This document shows, piece after piece, positions 16,544-25,489 of a stretch of DNA of 64,000 bases. Each line of letters opens with the position of its first letter. Positions within the stretch are counted from its first letter, which is position 1. The DNA lies in assembly GCF_042657365.1 (NCBI RefSeq), contig NZ_JBHSKT010000001.1:186001-250000 (forward strand), written 5' to 3'. The DNA is from Adhaeribacter_A terreus (GTDB taxonomy: Bacteria > Bacteroidota > Bacteroidia > Cytophagales > Hymenobacteraceae). The notes under the pieces were generated by a model that was not told the origin of the DNA, did not search any database, and worked only from the letters and a program-made list of their open reading frames with translations. The translations under genes and the position numbers were made by a program.

Positions 16544-16969
16544 TTAATTCGCTTCCGTGTATTTTTTAAAGTTATCTAGAATTGCCTGCCAGCCACCGCG
16601 CTGCATTTCTACGGGGTTCGAATTTTCAGCATCGAACGTTTCGGTTACTTTAGTTTCGGAGCCATTGCCAGAGAACGTTACTTTTACTTTCCGGCCGTCT
16701 TCCATGGAGTAAGCAATTAATTCGTTGGGTTTCACTTCGTCGTAAACGCCGTTAAAATCGAAGCCCATGCTGCCGTCTCTCGCTTCCATTCTGGACATAA
16801 ACTTGCCGCCGGTACGCAGGTCGTTTTCAGCTTTCGGGGTGTGCCAGTCTTCGGAAGCGCTGTTCCATTTGGTAATGTGTTCGGGAGAAGTCCAAAGCTG
16901 CCATACTTTTTCTACGGGTGCTTTAATGGTCGTTTCTACGGTAACGCTGGTTTTTTCCTGGTTTGTCAT
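16544..16969 (-). CDS. SRPBCC (START/AHSA1-type) domain protein
   Basis: 141 residues. The family opening TVETTIKAPVEKVWQLWTSPEHITKWNSASEDWHTP is clear, then GGKFMSRMEARDGSMGFDFNGVYDEVKPNELIAYSMEDGRKVKVTF and ETKVTETFDAE, ending GGWQAILDNFKKYTE. This is the AHSA1 branch of the Bet v1-like fold, which binds hydrophobic ligands or acts as a co-chaperone-like module. The function in bacteria is mostly unknown. Single gene with its own terminator. Confidence 0.88.
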   Translation of the reverse strand: MTNQEKTSVTVETTIKAPVEKVWQLWTSPEHITKWNSASEDWHTPKAENDLRTGGKFMSRMEARDGSMGFDFNGVYDEVKPNELIAYSMEDGRKVKVTFSGNGSETKVTETFDAENSNPVEMQRGGWQAILDNFKKYTEAN

Positions 16970-17062
16970 GCGGTTAGAAATTAAAGTTTAAGATAAATAT
17001 CTACTTTCGCTTACAGGTAAAGATAAATGAATCTGCTTAAAAACGGAATTATAGGAAGTGCG

Positions 17063-17090
17063 GGTTTTTCCGGTGAAAAGCATAGCGTTT
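17063..17090 (+). repeat. Dispersed 30-bp element, copy 12 (forward)
   Basis: GGTTTTTCCGGTG plus AAAAGCATAGCGTTT. Intergenic, beside the next terminator. Confidence 0.65.
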
Positions 17091-17102
17091 CTGCAATAAA
17101 AA

Positions 17103-17130
17103 AAACGCCGGAGGTAACCACCCGGCGTTT
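17103..17130. terminator. Terminator of the asd operon
   Basis: Stem 17103-17111 (AAACGCCGG) with 17122-17130 (CCGGCGTTT), preceded by an A run that gives a T run on the minus strand, directly after the TPR gene stop. Confidence 0.8.
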
Positions 17131-17151
17131 ATAAATCAATTTTCAATGCAC

Positions 17152-17643
17152 TTATTCAGCTTCTTCTTTTCCAGCCGCGTTCATCATATTCAAACCAGCT
17201 TTGGCAATGGCGCTGTCCGGAAATTCTTTTAAAGCCTGTTCGTAATACGCTTTCGCCTGTGCGCCATTACCAAGTTGTGAGTAGCAATAAGCAATGTTTA
17301 CCAAAGCCATTTCTTTGTAAGAAATACGCGAGGAACTCAATAAAAATATAGCGCGGAAGCGATCAAGCCAAGGCTTTTCCTGAAAATAGGCGTAGCTGCT
17401 TTCGAAGTAGGGAATAGCATGTTCAAAGTCGTTCCTTTTTATGAACATCATGCCGTACCGGTGGTATTTGGCAAGAAAAAACCGCAGGAAATATACCAGA
17501 ACCAGATACGCGGCAATTGCCATTAAGCTTGGGGCGCCAACCTGCAGAAACTGAAACAGAAATACCATGGCAACAAACACGCAAAGCTGAAACGCCAGCG
17601 CCAGCCAGTTGATCTGCCGGATGATAGGAGTGCCTGATGCCAT
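17152..17643 (-). CDS. Membrane-anchored TPR protein
   Basis: 163 residues. Two hydrophobic segments (NWLALAFQLCVFVAMVFLFQFL and LMAIAAYLVLVYFLRFFLA) are followed by a C-terminal pair of tetratricopeptide-type helices: DFEHAIPYFESSYAYFQEKP, then MALVNIAYCYSQLGNGAQAKAYYEQALKEFPDSAIAKAGL. It is therefore an inner-membrane protein with a cytoplasmic or periplasmic TPR patch. Its start abuts the stop of the preceding STAS/SEC14-like gene, so it is the third gene of the asd operon. The function is unknown, probably protein-protein contact. Confidence 0.75.
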   Translation of the reverse strand: MASGTPIIRQINWLALAFQLCVFVAMVFLFQFLQVGAPSLMAIAAYLVLVYFLRFFLAKYHRYGMMFIKRNDFEHAIPYFESSYAYFQEKPWLDRFRAIFLLSSSRISYKEMALVNIAYCYSQLGNGAQAKAYYEQALKEFPDSAIAKAGLNMMNAAGKEEAE

Positions 17644-18057
17644 TTAGTGAAGCGTTGGTTGTGGTAAAAATTGTTTCAGCCAGGCCGTAGCTTCTTTTTC
17701 GCTGGTAAAGTTCTTCATAGGAATTGGCGATGGCTTAAATTTGAACAGGATCTTCATGATAAAACTGGCAAGCCCTGGCTCCGAAACCATGGCCATGGCC
17801 GAATAAATTTCCGGCAGTTTTTCGGTGGAAAGCTTGCGGGTTGCTTTATCCGGCACCGGCGAATTTTTCAGGTAAATTAATAACGGAACCGGCTGGTTGT
17901 TTGTAATGCGTTTTACAAAAGCCACGTTGCCGGAAATATTGGCTACCGTTCGTTTAATGCTTTTGGAAAGCGAAACCAGAATGCCGTTATCGTCGAACCA
18001 ATACGTAGCTATTTCACCTTCAAAAGTGGGCCGGTCGGTAGGGATTTGCACGTCCAT
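17644..18057 (-). CDS. STAS/SEC14-like (DUF7793-type) protein
   Basis: 137 residues. The pattern IATYWFDDNGILVSLSKSIKRTVANISGNVAFVKRITNNQPVPLLIYLKNSPVPDKATRK resembles the Bacteroidota proteins annotated as STAS/SEC14 domain-containing, judged from memory. The rest contains YSAMAMVSEPGLASFIMKILFKF, PIPMKNFTSEKEATAWLKQFL. The last segment matches the helix that ends STAS-like SpoIIAA folds. No catalytic residues are evident. It sits between asd and the TPR gene with 2-bp spacing to asd and no gap to the TPR gene, which suggests cotranslation. Confidence 0.6.
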   Translation of the reverse strand: MDVQIPTDRPTFEGEIATYWFDDNGILVSLSKSIKRTVANISGNVAFVKRITNNQPVPLLIYLKNSPVPDKATRKLSTEKLPEIYSAMAMVSEPGLASFIMKILFKFKPSPIPMKNFTSEKEATAWLKQFLPQPTLH

Positions 18058-18059
18058 TT

Positions 18060-19049
18060 TTAAACGAGCCTGTTAGCCACCAGGTACTCCGCGATCTGCA
18101 CGGCATTGGTGGCAGCGCCTTTGCGTAAATTATCGGCCACGATCCACATGTTCAGGGTTTTAGGCTGGGTTTCGTCTAAACGCACGCGGCCAACCAGAAC
18201 GTCGTCTTTCTGGTGCGCATCTTTTGGCATCGGGTATTGCAGGTTTTTCACGTCGTCCACTACTTTTACGCCTTCGGTCTCGTGCAGCAAACGGTATACT
18301 TCTTCCAACGAAAAGTCGTTTTCAAATTCCACATTCACGCTTTCGGAGTGGCCACCCATAACCGGAATGCGTACCGCCGTAGCCGTAACCTGAATGGAAT
18401 TATCGCCCATGATCTTCTTTGTTTCGTTCACCATTTTCATTTCTTCCTTGGTGTAACCATTGTCTTCGAACACATCTATCTGAGGAATTACGTTCAGGTC
18501 TATCGGGTAAGCGTACGCCATTTCGCCTGGCTGGCCGGCACGTTCGTTCATCATCTGGTCAACGGCTTTTTTACCGGTTCCGGTTACCGACTGGTAGGTG
18601 CTCACCACAATGCGCTTCATTTTAAAAGCCTCGTGCAGTTTGTGCAGCGCCAATACCATCTGGATCGTTGAGCAGTTCGGGTTGGCAATAATTTTATCGG
18701 CTTTGGTCAGTTCTTTCGCGTTTATTTCCGGTACCACCAGTTTTTTGGCAGGGTCCATGCGCCAGGCCGAAGAATTATCGATCACAAACGAGCCTGCTTC
18801 GGCAAATTTCGGCGCCATTTCTTTGGAAATACTGCCACCAGCCGAGAAAATAGCGATCTCAGGTTTGGCAGCAATGGCATCGGCCATGGAAACCACCTTA
18901 TAAGGCTTGCCTTTGAAAGTGATGATATTTCCTACGGAACGTTCTGAAGCTACCGGTAACAATTCGGTAACCGGGAAATTGCGTTCTTCCAATACTTTCA
19001 ACATTTCGGTGCCTACCAAACCTGTGGCGCCCACTACGGCTATTTTCAT
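18060..19049 (-). CDS. asd: Aspartate-semialdehyde dehydrogenase
   Basis: 329 residues. It reduces aspartyl phosphate to aspartate semialdehyde, the branch point to lysine, diaminopimelate, threonine and methionine. The NADP-binding IAVVGATGLVGTEMLKVL opens the protein. IANPNCSTIQMVLALHKLH contains the catalytic Cys126. YQSVTGTGKKAVDQM and IPVMGGHSESVNVEF, with the His, follow. Length and motifs match the Gram-positive-type enzyme. It is the first gene of an operon with a STAS/SEC14-like and a TPR gene, an association not explained by its pathway. Confidence 0.96.
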   Translation of the reverse strand: MKIAVVGATGLVGTEMLKVLEERNFPVTELLPVASERSVGNIITFKGKPYKVVSMADAIAAKPEIAIFSAGGSISKEMAPKFAEAGSFVIDNSSAWRMDPAKKLVVPEINAKELTKADKIIANPNCSTIQMVLALHKLHEAFKMKRIVVSTYQSVTGTGKKAVDQMMNERAGQPGEMAYAYPIDLNVIPQIDVFEDNGYTKEEMKMVNETKKIMGDNSIQVTATAVRIPVMGGHSESVNVEFENDFSLEEVYRLLHETEGVKVVDDVKNLQYPMPKDAHQKDDVLVGRVRLDETQPKTLNMWIVADNLRKGAATNAVQIAEYLVANRLV

Positions 19050-19129
19050 TTTATTTACGTACGCTGTTAAATTAAATTTGCTTATCCTTCTAGTTAAGAA
19101 CCAAATACAAATTTAAGCACAAATCCTGA

Positions 19130-22100
19130 ATGAGAAGACTTTTACTTTTTCTGTTGATTTGCCTACCATTTTACACGCCGGCGCAGCTGCTCGAAACATT
19201 CTCCGACGGCAATTTTACCACAAATCCAACCTGGAGCGGCGATGTGAATTTGTTTACCGTAAACGCTGTGAATCAGCTCCAAAGCAATGGTCCGGCGGCT
19301 ACGGCAACGGGTTATTTAGCCACGCCTTCGCAAGTAAATATCGGGGCCGAATGGGAGTTTTGGGTGAACCTGAAATTTGCCACTTCTTCCGGCAACCTGG
19401 CAGAAGTTTATTTGATGAGCGATGTACCGAATCTAGCCGGCAGCCTGAACGGTTATTTTGTACGCATCGGCGATACGCAGGACGAAGTGAGTTTGTACCG
19501 CAAAACCGGCACCACCGCCACCAAAATTATAGACGGCACTGATGGCACCATTTCCAGCACGACCAATAACCTGGTGAAAGTTAAAGTGAGCCGCAGCGTT
19601 GCTAATTTGTGGACGCTGGAAATGGATGTAACCGGCACCGGCAATAGTTATGTTTCCCAGGGAACAGCTACCGATGCCACGCACCAGCGTTCGGATTTTT
19701 TCGGGGTTTTTATGCGATATACATCGGCTAACAGCACCAAATTTTATTTCGACGATCTTAGAATTACTGATCTCACGCCGCCGGCTTTGGTTTCTGCTAC
19801 GTTAATTTCCGGCACGCAACTCGATCTGCTTTTTAATGAACCGGTAAGCCTGGCCACCGCACAAAATGTAGCCAATTATGCTCTTTCGGGCGGAGCAGGA
19901 AATCCGGTTTCAGCGGTGCTCGATGGGCAAAATCCGGCGTTGGTACATTTAACTTTTGGCAGCACTTTTTCGGGCGGAAACCATAGCGTTTCTATTAGCA
20001 ATCTGGCCGATCTTTACGGAAATATTGCGCCGGTTTTAACCGCGAATTTCAGTTTTACGCCGCCGGTCATTACTGATTTTCACGATGTGCGGATCAACGA
20101 ATTTATGGCCGATTTTAGCCCTGCGTTAAGTTTGCCAGCTACCGAATTTGTGGAGCTTTACAATCGCAGCAACAAAACCTTTAATTTGCAAAACTGGAAA
20201 CTCACCGATGCATCGGGCGTGCTGGCAACATTACCGGCTTTTAGTTTTGCGCCCGGTACTTATGTAATTCTCTGCGCCCGCACCGATACCAGCTTGTTCA
20301 AACCTTTCGGAAGCGTGCTGGGCTTACCGAATTTTCCTTCGCTCAACGATTCCGGCGACAATATAAAACTGCTGGATAATACCGGAAAACTGATCGATAA
20401 AGTGAGCTACACGAATGCCTGGTACAACGACCCGACAAAAGCATCGGGCGGTTTCACGCTGGAGTTGAAAAACCCGGCTGCGGATTGTCCTGCGCCGGAA
20501 AACTGGGCAGCTTCCAACGATGTTTCCGGCGGCACGCCCGGCCGGCAGAATTCCGTTTTCAATACCACTCCGGACACGCAAATCCCAACGCTTTTAACCG
20601 TAGAAACGCTATCGAATTCCGCCCTAAAACTCACTTTCTCCGAAACCATGGATAGCCTGAGTTTAGCGAATGCAAACTATACCGTTTCTGGTGGAATTTC
20701 AATTGTTTCAAAAGTAGTTTCAGCCGGAAATTTTAAAGAAATAACGCTGAATTTTAGCCCGAATCTGGTTTTAGGAACTACTTATAATTTAACCGTTTCC
20801 GGCGCTGCTGATTGTGCGGGGAACGTAATGCAAACGGCAAACCAGAGCTTTGGAATTGGCGCGAAACCGGGTTTTAACCAGGTAATTATTACCGAAATTA
20901 TGGCCGATGAAAGTCCGGTTGTGAATGCGCCAAACCCTTTGCCGGGCTTCGAGTATCTGGAGATCTTCAACCCGACCAACCAAACGCTCGATCTGAAAGG
21001 CATGAAACTTTCGGATGGAGGCACACCGGCGATTTTTCCAGCGGTTACATTGGCGCCCGGCGAGTATGCGATCCTGGTTCCGACTTCGCGCGTTGCCGCT
21101 TTTCAGCCTTTTGGGAAAACCATTGGGCTCAGTAATTTTCCTTCTTTTGCCAATGCCGGCGAAACCCTTAGTTTAAGAACTGAAACCGGCGTCCTGATCT
21201 TCAGCATAACGTATTCCGATACCTGGTACAAAGACAGCAATAAAAAAGAAGGCGGCTGGAGTCTGGAAATGATCGATGTAACCAACCCTTGTGGCGGCAT
21301 GGATAACTGGACGGCTTCAGTTGCTCCGAACGGAGGCACGCCCGACCAGGAAAATTCGGTGAAGGCCAGCCGGCCCGATAATACGGCGCCAAAACTGATA
21401 CGCGCCCAAGCCATTTCAGCCACCAAAACGGTACTGTTTTTCGATGAAAAACTCGATAGCTTAAGCGCAACGCAGGCAACGTATCAGGTAAAAAATGGTC
21501 CGGCGGTTGCGGCAGTTTCTATAGTTGGTGCGGAATTTAATGCGGTGGAAATTACGTTGGCGCAGCCATTAACGGCCAACCAGGTTTTTACGGTAGAAGT
21601 GCGCAACGTGCGCGATTGCAACGGAAATTTAGCTTCGGTTTTAACGGCCACTTTTGCGTTGCCGGTTCCGGGACTGAAAGGCGATGTGGTGATCAACGAA
21701 ATATTGTTCAACCCGCGGCCGAACGGCGTGGATTTTGTGGAACTGGTAAACCGCAGCAGCAAGTACATCGATTTGAAAAACTGGCAGCTGGCGAACCTGC
21801 AAAATGATACGGTTTCGAGCCGGAAAACTATTGCTGTAAATTACCTGCTTGCGCCGCAGCAAATTGTGGCCATCACCACGCGCCCGGATATTGTAATGGC
21901 TCAATACCCAACGCACGATCCGAACGCTTTTCTGCAGATTTCTTCCTTGCCTTCTTATAATGATAAAGACGGCACCGTGCTTTTGCTGAACCCGAAGAAT
22001 GAAATTGCCGATAGTCTTACCTACAACGAGAAAATGCACTTCGAACTTCTGGACGATAAAGAAGGCGTTTCTTTGGAAAGGATCAGGATAGACGGGCCAA

Positions 22101-22510
22101 CTGAAAAAAGTAATTTCCATTCGGCGGCTTCTACAGTGGGTTATGCTACGCCGGGAAAACCAAATTCGCAGGTGCAGGAAAATGTGCAGGTTGATTCCGG
22201 ACTTACCATCGAACCAAAAGCCTTCAGCCCCGATGGCGACGGTTATAAAGATTTTGCGACCTTCAATTTCAATGCTTCGCGCAATGGCCAGGTGGCCAGC
22301 ATTACTATTTACGACAGCCAGGGCCGCGAAATAAAAAAGCTGGCGCGGAACGCTTTACTGGCCGCCGGAAATTTCTTTCAGTGGGATGGCACTACCAACG
22401 AAGGTAGAAAAGCGCCGGTGGGTTATTACCTGGTTTTGGTAGAGCTCTTTGACATGCGCGGGAAGCAGCAATCTTTTAAAGAAACGGTAGCCATTGGCGC
22501 CAGATTCTGA
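19130..22510 (+). CDS. Large secreted lamin-tail-domain protein with gliding-type C-terminus
   Basis: 1126 residues with a signal peptide (MRRLLLFLLICLPFYTPAQ). An N-terminal laminin/concanavalin-like region is followed by an alternation of Ig-like domains (PPALVSATLISGTQLDLLFNEPVS and two relatives) with three lamin-tail domains: VRINEFMADF, VIITEIMADE and GDVVINEILFN, each with a W or G-rich strand and SNFPSF-type ending. The C-terminus (FSPDGDGYKDFATF, then FQWDGTTNEGRKAPVGYYLVLVELFD) is a FlgD-like and T9SS type B-like module. It is likely a cell-surface protein linked to adhesion. One dispersed element lies inside (19964-19991). Confidence 0.85.
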   Translation: MRRLLLFLLICLPFYTPAQLLETFSDGNFTTNPTWSGDVNLFTVNAVNQLQSNGPAATATGYLATPSQVNIGAEWEFWVNLKFATSSGNLAEVYLMSDVPNLAGSLNGYFVRIGDTQDEVSLYRKTGTTATKIIDGTDGTISSTTNNLVKVKVSRSVANLWTLEMDVTGTGNSYVSQGTATDATHQRSDFFGVFMRYTSANSTKFYFDDLRITDLTPPALVSATLISGTQLDLLFNEPVSLATAQNVANYALSGGAGNPVSAVLDGQNPALVHLTFGSTFSGGNHSVSISNLADLYGNIAPVLTANFSFTPPVITDFHDVRINEFMADFSPALSLPATEFVELYNRSNKTFNLQNWKLTDASGVLATLPAFSFAPGTYVILCARTDTSLFKPFGSVLGLPNFPSLNDSGDNIKLLDNTGKLIDKVSYTNAWYNDPTKASGGFTLELKNPAADCPAPENWAASNDVSGGTPGRQNSVFNTTPDTQIPTLLTVETLSNSALKLTFSETMDSLSLANANYTVSGGISIVSKVVSAGNFKEITLNFSPNLVLGTTYNLTVSGAADCAGNVMQTANQSFGIGAKPGFNQVIITEIMADESPVVNAPNPLPGFEYLEIFNPTNQTLDLKGMKLSDGGTPAIFPAVTLAPGEYAILVPTSRVAAFQPFGKTIGLSNFPSFANAGETLSLRTETGVLIFSITYSDTWYKDSNKKEGGWSLEMIDVTNPCGGMDNWTASVAPNGGTPDQENSVKASRPDNTAPKLIRAQAISATKTVLFFDEKLDSLSATQATYQVKNGPAVAAVSIVGAEFNAVEITLAQPLTANQVFTVEVRNVRDCNGNLASVLTATFALPVPGLKGDVVINEILFNPRPNGVDFVELVNRSSKYIDLKNWQLANLQNDTVSSRKTIAVNYLLAPQQIVAITTRPDIVMAQYPTHDPNAFLQISSLPSYNDKDGTVLLLNPKNEIADSLTYNEKMHFELLDDKEGVSLERIRIDGPTEKSNFHSAASTVGYATPGKPNSQVQENVQVDSGLTIEPKAFSPDGDGYKDFATFNFNASRNGQVASITIYDSQGREIKKLARNALLAAGNFFQWDGTTNEGRKAPVGYYLVLVELFDMRGKQQSFKETVAIGARF
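19964..19991 (+). repeat. Dispersed 30-bp element, copy 13 (forward, inside a gene)
   Basis: ACTTTTTCGGGCG plus GAAACCATAGCGTT inside the lamin-tail gene, read in frame as TFSGGNHSVS, close to copy 31 (SFSGQNHSVL). Confidence 0.65.
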
Positions 22511-22542
22511 AACTGAAAAAAGCCCGCTTTGCATTTTCCTTT

Positions 22543-22573
22543 ACTTTTTATGCCCGAAACCCTACCGTTTTTT
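22543..22573 (+). repeat. Dispersed 30-bp element, copy 14 (forward)
   Basis: ACTTTTTATGCCC plus GAAACCCTACCGTTTTTT. Intergenic, just after the lamin-tail gene. Confidence 0.75.
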
Positions 22574-22673
22574 CAGACCGGTCTGCTTTCTTAAAAAAAC
22601 TTTTCCGGCTCAGGCAACCGTTTGCGCCAAGTGCGTGTCTACCCATTCGAAGGCCTTCAGTACTTCTAAACAG

Positions 22674-23060
22674 ATGCTGAAAATGAAAGATTTGATCAAA
22701 ATATTAATCCTGATCGGGTTGTTGATAATTGCCGCGCTGCAAGCCTGCGATTTCAACATGGAGGGAGAAGAAGTAATTTCGCCCGCAAAATTTACCGCGG
22801 AAACCAAATTGGAAAACGATTATTTGCGAACGCATATAAACCAGTCGCTGCCGCTGAACGTGCTTGCCAACGATGCAAAACTGCCGAACAGCACGCTGGT
22901 TTTCAGTGAACCGGAAAACGGCACAATCCAGATAGATTCGATGGCAGGAGGGTTTTTATACGTGCCGGCCAAAGATTTTAAAGGCAAAGAAATATTCAAA
23001 TACCGCGTGTGCGGCGCCGGGCCTTGTGAGTATGCTACGGTAGAAATTATGGTATTTTAA
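22674..23060 (+). CDS. Lipoprotein with a cadherin-like/Ig-like domain
   Basis: 128 residues from ATG 22674 (22683 is equally possible). The signal segment LIKILILIGLLIIAALQAC ends in a lipobox LQAC, so it should be a lipid-anchored protein. The mature part is one domain of about 95 residues: LPLNVLANDAKLPNSTLVFSEPENGTIQID, GGFLYVPAKDFKGKEIFKYRVCG. This is the pattern of Ig-like Big_9/cadherin-tandem domains of Bacteroidota surface proteins. The upstream 180 nt of open frame are not used. It stands between the lamin-tail gene and the ECF sigma gene. Confidence 0.75.
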   Translation: MLKMKDLIKILILIGLLIIAALQACDFNMEGEEVISPAKFTAETKLENDYLRTHINQSLPLNVLANDAKLPNSTLVFSEPENGTIQIDSMAGGFLYVPAKDFKGKEIFKYRVCGAGPCEYATVEIMVF

Positions 23061-23209
23061 AAGCAACGAAAGGTTGGCAAAGCAGGGAAATAAATACTTT
23101 ACGGAAATAAAACCGTAGCCGAAGCGTTTATTTATCAGATATTTGGAAAAATAAGGCGGGTTTCCGCGGCTAAGTGAAAGAAAGTACTTAACTTAAAGCA
23201 GACAAAATT

Positions 23210-23758
23210 TTGGCTTACTTGGAAGAGGCAATAATTGAAGGATGTAAACGCGAAGAACCTGCGTTCCAGGAGCTGCTTTATAAAAAGTATGCTTCCCGGA
23301 TGATGGCCGTATGCACGCGCTACGCGAAAACGCGTTTCGAGGCGGAAGACGTTTTTCATGATGCTTTCGTAAAAGTTTTCAAGAATATTCAGACCTACCA
23401 GAGCGGCTCTTTTGAAGGCTGGATGAAGCGTATTTTTGTGAACACCGCCATTAATAATTACCGCAAAAACCTGAAGCACTACGGCCACGACGAATTCGGC
23501 GAAGTGCACGATTTCAGCCCCGAGACCGACAGCGTTATCAGCGGCATTACTACCCAGGAACTACTCGATATTGTGAACCAATTGCCGGAAGGCTATCGTT
23601 TGGTATTCAATATGTTTGCCGTGGAAGGCTATACGCACAAAGAGATAGGCGAATTGCTCGGCATTGCCGAAGGCACTTCCAAATCGCAGCTGGCCAAGGC
23701 CAAACAAATGTTAAAGAAATTACTCAGCACTTATTCATTGCCTCAATATGCCAACTAA
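23210..23758 (+). CDS. ECF-type RNA polymerase sigma factor
   Basis: 182 residues; start TTG 23210, with a second TTG at 23219 possible. Region 2 is EPAFQELLYKKYASRMMAVCTRYAKTRFEAEDVFHDAFVKVFKNIQTYQSGSFEGWMKRIFVNTAINNYRKN. Region 4 is LPEGYRLVFNMFAVEGYTHKEIGELLGIAEGTSKSQLAKAKQMLKK, with a helix-turn-helix. This group directs RNA polymerase to stress or surface regulons. Its stop overlaps the start of the next gene, a single-membrane-helix protein that probably acts as its anti-sigma factor. Confidence 0.93.
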   Translation: MAYLEEAIIEGCKREEPAFQELLYKKYASRMMAVCTRYAKTRFEAEDVFHDAFVKVFKNIQTYQSGSFEGWMKRIFVNTAINNYRKNLKHYGHDEFGEVHDFSPETDSVISGITTQELLDIVNQLPEGYRLVFNMFAVEGYTHKEIGELLGIAEGTSKSQLAKAKQMLKKLLSTYSLPQYAN

Positions 23759-24347
23759 ACAAGCGTTCGAAGAACAATTCCGCGAGCGGTTCGAAACCCT
23801 GGAAGAAGCGCCGCCGGCCTTCGCCTGGAATAAGATCCGCCAGGAAATAACGCCGCCGGCAGCTGTAAAACCAGAAGCAAAACCGGTAAAATTCAAATGG
23901 CTGATGCCCGGATCGGTTATTGCGGTTATTTCAGTAGCGTTGCTTTTTCTGTTGAAATACAACAAAGCCATAGAAAACCAGCAAATTTCGCACGCAAAAG
24001 AATATGCGCTGCAGGCCGAAGCCGAAGAACTACAGGAACCAATCACGGAAATTGCCCCGGTTGTTCCGCAGCCTGAAGTGAAAGCTGCCGAAAAACCTGC
24101 GTTCAAAGCCTATCAGGCAAAAGCTGGAAAAGTAACACAACCGGCAACTGATTTTGTGAAAAAACGCTATCTGAATGGGGGCGAAAAGTCGGCAGAAACG
24201 GAAATTTTAAAAGCGGAAGCCCCGAAGAAAAAACTGAATGCTACCAAAGTGGTTTACGTGGTAACCGTCGATCCGAAATCGGCTTCCGTAGAGAAATTTT
24301 CTACCTCTGTACCAGATTCGGCTGCTGCAGCAGGCACAGCTAATTAA
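23748..24347 (+). CDS. Single-pass membrane protein, probable anti-sigma factor
   Basis: 199 residues. The start overlaps the ECF sigma stop by 11 bp, indicating translational coupling. The N-terminal cytoplasmic part (EEQFRERFETLEEAPPAFAWNKIRQEI) is the type of segment that contacts sigma in Bacteroidota regulators. A membrane helix lies at about residues 52-70 (WLMPGSVIAVISVALLFLL). The outer part is Pro/Ala/Lys-rich and low in complexity. It lacks a recognised zinc-binding anti-sigma domain. The role is inferred from position and topology. Confidence 0.6.
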   Translation: MPTKQAFEEQFRERFETLEEAPPAFAWNKIRQEITPPAAVKPEAKPVKFKWLMPGSVIAVISVALLFLLKYNKAIENQQISHAKEYALQAEAEELQEPITEIAPVVPQPEVKAAEKPAFKAYQAKAGKVTQPATDFVKKRYLNGGEKSAETEILKAEAPKKKLNATKVVYVVTVDPKSASVEKFSTSVPDSAAAAGTAN

Positions 24348-24366
24348 CCTAAGAAACCATTACCCG

Positions 24367-24415
24367 AACGGGTTGCTGCTCTTTGTTAATATACGAAGAA
24401 CGGCAACCCGTTTTT
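24367..24415 (+). terminator. Terminator of the sigma/anti-sigma operon
   Basis: Stem 24367-24376 (AACGGGTTGC) with 24403-24412 (GCAACCCGTT) followed by a T run. The loop of about 26 nt includes further pairing. Confidence 0.8.
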
Positions 24416-24463
24416 GTTTTCCTGAAACCTGAACTCCGGCCGCAAATGCTTATGAGAATTAGT

Positions 24464-24471
24464 TACCTTTG
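24464..24471 (+). promoter_or_regulatory. -7 box upstream of the TSUP transporter gene
   Basis: TACCTTTG matches TAnnTTTG, ending 9 bp before the ATG at 24481. No convincing -33 element was seen. Confidence 0.45.
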
Positions 24472-24480
24472 CCCGCTTTT

Positions 24481-25248
24481 ATGGAAATAGTTTACCTCTG
24501 TTTTTTCGCTTTTCTGGCTGGGTTTATAGATTCTGTGGTGGGCGGCGGCGGCCTGATCCAGTTACCCGCTTTGCTGGTTTTTCTGCCGCATACGCCGGTG
24601 CCGGTTCTGCTTGGAACTGGAAAACTGGTGGGCATAACCGGCACGGCTTCTTCGTTGCTGCGTTATTCCCGCGACGTAAAAATTAACTGGCGCAGCCTGA
24701 TGCCGGCCGCGATTACGGCTTTCATTTTTTCATTCCTCGGCGCCCGCGCTATAAGCCATTTGCCCGTAGAAGCATTGCGGCCCATGGTACTTTTTCTGCT
24801 CATAGCCGTAGCGTTTTATACTTTCCTGAAAAAAGATCTCGGTTCGTTGCACGCGCCGCGGCTTACGGTTTCTAAAGAACGCTGGTACGCAATTTTAACC
24901 GGCATTGCCATTGGCTTTTACGACGGATTTTTCGGGCCCGGAACCGGTAGTTTTCTAATTTTTATATTCATCGGTATTTTCGGTTTCAGCTTCGTTTCTG
25001 CCTCGGCTTCGGCTAAAGTTGTAAACCTGGCAACTAATTTATCGGCGCTGGGTTATTTTGTCTGGAAAGGTTACGTGCTCTACCAGATTGCTTTGCCTAT
25101 GGCGGCTTGTAATATGCTGGGTTCGGTGGCAGGTACGCAATTAGCTTTAAAACAGGGAAGTGGTTTTGTGAGGCGCTTGTTTCTGGTAGTGGTAACGGCT
25201 ATAATTCTGAAGTTCGCCTACGATACTTTTCTGAAAGGAAGTTTGTAA
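24481..25248 (+). CDS. TSUP (TauE/SafE) family transporter
   Basis: 255 residues with about eight membrane helices. ATG 24481 was chosen because MEIVYLCFFAFLAGFIDSVVGGGGLIQLPALLVFLP is the family opening with its glycine-rich VGGGGG segment; four residues of upstream open frame were dropped. A second repeat of the fold is FYDGFFGPGTGSFLIFIFIGIFGFSFVSASASAKVVNLATNLSALGYF. The family exports sulfite, sulfonates or other anions. It is not linked to a sulfur gene here, but ComA in the same window uses sulfite. Single gene. Confidence 0.9.
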   Translation: MEIVYLCFFAFLAGFIDSVVGGGGLIQLPALLVFLPHTPVPVLLGTGKLVGITGTASSLLRYSRDVKINWRSLMPAAITAFIFSFLGARAISHLPVEALRPMVLFLLIAVAFYTFLKKDLGSLHAPRLTVSKERWYAILTGIAIGFYDGFFGPGTGSFLIFIFIGIFGFSFVSASASAKVVNLATNLSALGYFVWKGYVLYQIALPMAACNMLGSVAGTQLALKQGSGFVRRLFLVVVTAIILKFAYDTFLKGSL

Positions 25249-25359
25249 ACGTTTTGCTTTTTCGGTGCCATTCAAATTTTAGTTTCTCGCTTCCGATTCA
25301 TTCAGAAGTAAATTTTTTCAAGTATCTATTCGTCTGGCTTTACTGTCTTCCTGTCTCAG

Positions 25360-25388
25360 AGTTTTTTGGCCCGAAACCATACCGTTTT
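25360..25388 (+). repeat. Dispersed 30-bp element, copy 15 (forward)
   Basis: AGTTTTTTGGCCC plus GAAACCATACCGTTTT, between convergent genes. Confidence 0.8.
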
Positions 25389-25489
25389 CAGGTTTTCGCA
25401 AATGTCTTAAAGGGAATTTTTGGGGTTTCGTTTTTGAGTTTTGTAAGCTATTCCGATACCGTTTTTTCTGTTACTGAATCTGGTAACGT

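Noticed and set aside
22494..22673. N-terminal extension of the lipoprotein gene at 22674
   Set aside because: The extra open frame crosses a dispersed element and places the signal sequence internally.
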